Positions 52,658 through 54,013 of a stretch of DNA of 54,013 bases are shown one piece after another. Each line of letters opens with the position of its first letter. Position 1 is the stretch's first letter. The translations under genes were made by a program, and so were the position numbers. The notes below the pieces were generated by a model. It saw nothing but the letters and a program-made list of their open reading frames with translations. It had not been told where the DNA came from and made no database searches. Source of the stretch: Arcobacteraceae bacterium (GTDB lineage Bacteria; Campylobacterota; Campylobacteria; Campylobacterales; Arcobacteraceae); contig JAGLOP010000015.1 in NCBI GenBank assembly GCA_023138835.1, positions 1 to 54,013 on the forward strand. The letters are read 5' to 3'.

Positions 52658-53693
52658 TCTGCAACTTTTTACTATCCATTTCATCAAAAATATCAAAAGG
52701 CTCAGATAATTTTTCAAATATTTCTGATAAAGTTCTAGAGTTACTATCTTCTATTTTATCTATTGCACCATTTTGTGCTAAATAAAAATTACTTTTATCT
52801 TCTATTTTTTCTAATTCACTATATCTTTGTAAAGCTTCAATCATATATGGACTATGAGAATTTACTAATATTTTCACTCCATTTTTTACAAGTTCTACAA
52901 TTAATTCTGCCATTTTAAGTTGCCATTTTGGATGTAAATGCACCTCTGGTTCATCTAAAATAAGTATCGTATTTAAGTTTAATCTATTATTATCCAATAA
53001 AACCTGTAATAGTCCAAAATATTTAATACCAGTTGCAACATTAATTAAATCATATACTTTATCATCTCGATGAAAATAAAATATATCAGAGTGTTCATCT
53101 CTAATAAATTCACCACCCATAAGAGCGAATAATTTAGTTTTTATTGTTTTAAAAATCATAGAATATACGTTATCCGAAAAACTAGGCACTTTCCTTTTTG
53201 TATGTAATTGGAAGTGCAAAGTTTTCATTAAAAATGGATAAGGAATATTTATATCATCACCTATCATTTTTAATTGTGATTCTATTTGTGTAGATGCATT
53301 GAAAAAATCTTGAAGATTCCATACCATTGGTGTTTCTATAAAAGTAATACCTTTTATTTCTTGGTCTTCAAAATCACCAGTATAACCTTCTGATATTTTA
53401 GTATTTAAACTAACAGCACTATATTGTGCAAAATTTGTTTTTAAAGTAATTTTTTGACTTGATAAAAATTCTTGTTTAAATAAGTATTTATAAAAATTCA
53501 CAATATTTACAGAAAATTCATTATTGATATTTTTTACAGAAGTGGTAAATGCACTTATACCTCCGTACATTGCTGTTAGTGCTTTACCAACAGTACTCTT
53601 ACCAGTATCATTTTCACCGGCAATTACAGTCAAACCATCTAATTTAACTGAAGCTTTTTTTATGATACCAATATTTTTTAAATCAAGTTGCAT
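52650..53693 (-). CDS. AAA_21/AAA_15-type ATPase (OLD/RecF-like), candidate defence protein
   Basis: A 347-residue SMC/OLD-like ATPase with no ABC transporter parts. Walker A is IAGENDTGKSTVGKAL (residues about 24-39); Walker B/D-loop is TILILDEPEVHLHPKWQLKM near residue 240, followed by ILVNSHSPYMIEALQRY (H-loop-like His). The middle is an insertion of variable sequence. Such ATPases pair with nuclease or Toprim partners in anti-phage systems such as Septu and PARIS; here the partner is the overlapping gene downstream. It begins 3 nt after the purE stop. Confidence 0.82.
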   Translation of the reverse strand: MQLDLKNIGIIKKASVKLDGLTVIAGENDTGKSTVGKALTAMYGGISAFTTSVKNINNEFSVNIVNFYKYLFKQEFLSSQKITLKTNFAQYSAVSLNTKISEGYTGDFEDQEIKGITFIETPMVWNLQDFFNASTQIESQLKMIGDDINIPYPFLMKTLHFQLHTKRKVPSFSDNVYSMIFKTIKTKLFALMGGEFIRDEHSDIFYFHRDDKVYDLINVATGIKYFGLLQVLLDNNRLNLNTILILDEPEVHLHPKWQLKMAELIVELVKNGVKILVNSHSPYMIEALQRYSELEKIEDKSNFYLAQNGAIDKIEDSNSRTLSEIFEKLSEPFDIFDEMDSKKLQNG

Positions 53694-53696
53694 AAC

Positions 53697-54013
53697 TTAT
53701 ATCAAAACCTCAACTTCTCTACTGTCATTTTCAACTTTTTTCTCTTTAATAATTCTATCTTCTTTTAATTTAATAGCAAGCTCTTTATCAGTAATTGCTA
53801 AAATCTGAATAGCTAAATAAGCACTGTTAACAGCACCTGCACGTCCTAGTGCCACAGTAGCTACGGGCATACCTGAAGGCATTTGAACTGTTGAAAGCAT
53901 AGCATCCATACCATCCATAGCACCACCTTTCATAGGAACTCCTATCACTGGTTTAGTAGTTCCCGCAGCTAATGCACCGGCTAAATGAGCAGCCATACCA
54001 GCAGCAGCAATAA
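53697..54013 (-). CDS. purE: N5-CAIR mutase PurE, C-terminal part (runs off window)
   Basis: The frame is open to the window edge and reads [20 protein letters not shown] then [40 protein letters not shown] and a helical tail, which is PurE (class I), a purine biosynthesis enzyme. Its N-terminal part with the SxSD active-site loop lies outside. The tail after [10 protein letters not shown] is Lys/Glu-rich. It ends 3 nt before the ATPase start, so they are probably cotranscribed. Confidence 0.93.
   Translation of the reverse strand, partial: IAAAGMAAHLAGALAAGTTKPVIGVPMKGGAMDGMDAMLSTVQMPSGMPVATVALGRAGAVNSAYLAIQILAITDKELAIKLKEDRIIKEKKVENDSREVEVLI

Overview
The window is AT-rich chromosomal DNA from a Campylobacterota bacterium, most likely an Arcobacter-type species (Arcobacteraceae). 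Evidence: FliY together with a separate short FliN, the CheZ variant of this phylum, an HP0958/FlgZ-like zinc-ribbon protein, FlhF/FlhG, the ffh-rpsP-khpA-rimM order, and a long flagellar cluster carrying two tandem hook-protein genes. The stator genes resemble PomA/PomB of sodium-driven motors, which fits a marine or brackish lifestyle.

Region 1 (1-24111) is a flagellar/chemotaxis cluster. Reading the minus strand downward: cheY, cheZ, flgF, flgB, fliF, fliG, fliH; fliN, flgD, flgE; a second larger flgE; a small membrane coiled-coil protein; a periplasmic TPR protein; flaG-like, fliY, motA, motB, flgJ-type, a FlgN-like chaperone, a FlgA-like secreted protein, flhF, flhG, a small membrane protein, fliE, flgC and the start of fliK. 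Divergent on the plus strand are flgG, a Lys-rich coiled-coil gene and an unusual FliY paralogue whose CheC-like domain is joined through a membrane segment to a SPOR-like domain. The fliN and second-flgE promoters share a conserved element of about 67 bp that is neither a sigma-54 nor a sigma-28 promoter; flgG has a weaker version.

Region 2 (24124-30628) is mostly housekeeping: rimM, khpA, rpsP, ffh, an RluA-type pseudouridine synthase, waaA and flgZ. An AAA ATPase gene inside it is bracketed by 14-bp direct repeats.

Region 3 (about 30652-50520) is an insertion of about 20 kb that split a nif3-flgZ junction and left a diverged second copy of the nif3 3' end beside flgZ. It carries remnants of an AAA_14/DUF4143 ATPase and of a RelE/ParE-type toxin, an ORF6N-domain regulator, and one 18.3-kb gene for a lipoprotein of about 6100 residues. 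That protein is built from cadherin/Ig-like repeats with galactose-binding-like (discoidin) domains spliced into them, and ends in a PEBP/YbhB-like domain.

Region 4 (50521-54013) is a tightly overlapping purE - AAA ATPase - nuclease-like gene - glyQ - nif3 operon. The ATPase and nuclease-like pair looks like a small conflict or defence cassette placed between housekeeping genes. No rRNA, tRNA or CRISPR array was seen. All assignments come from reading the sequence; no database search was run.
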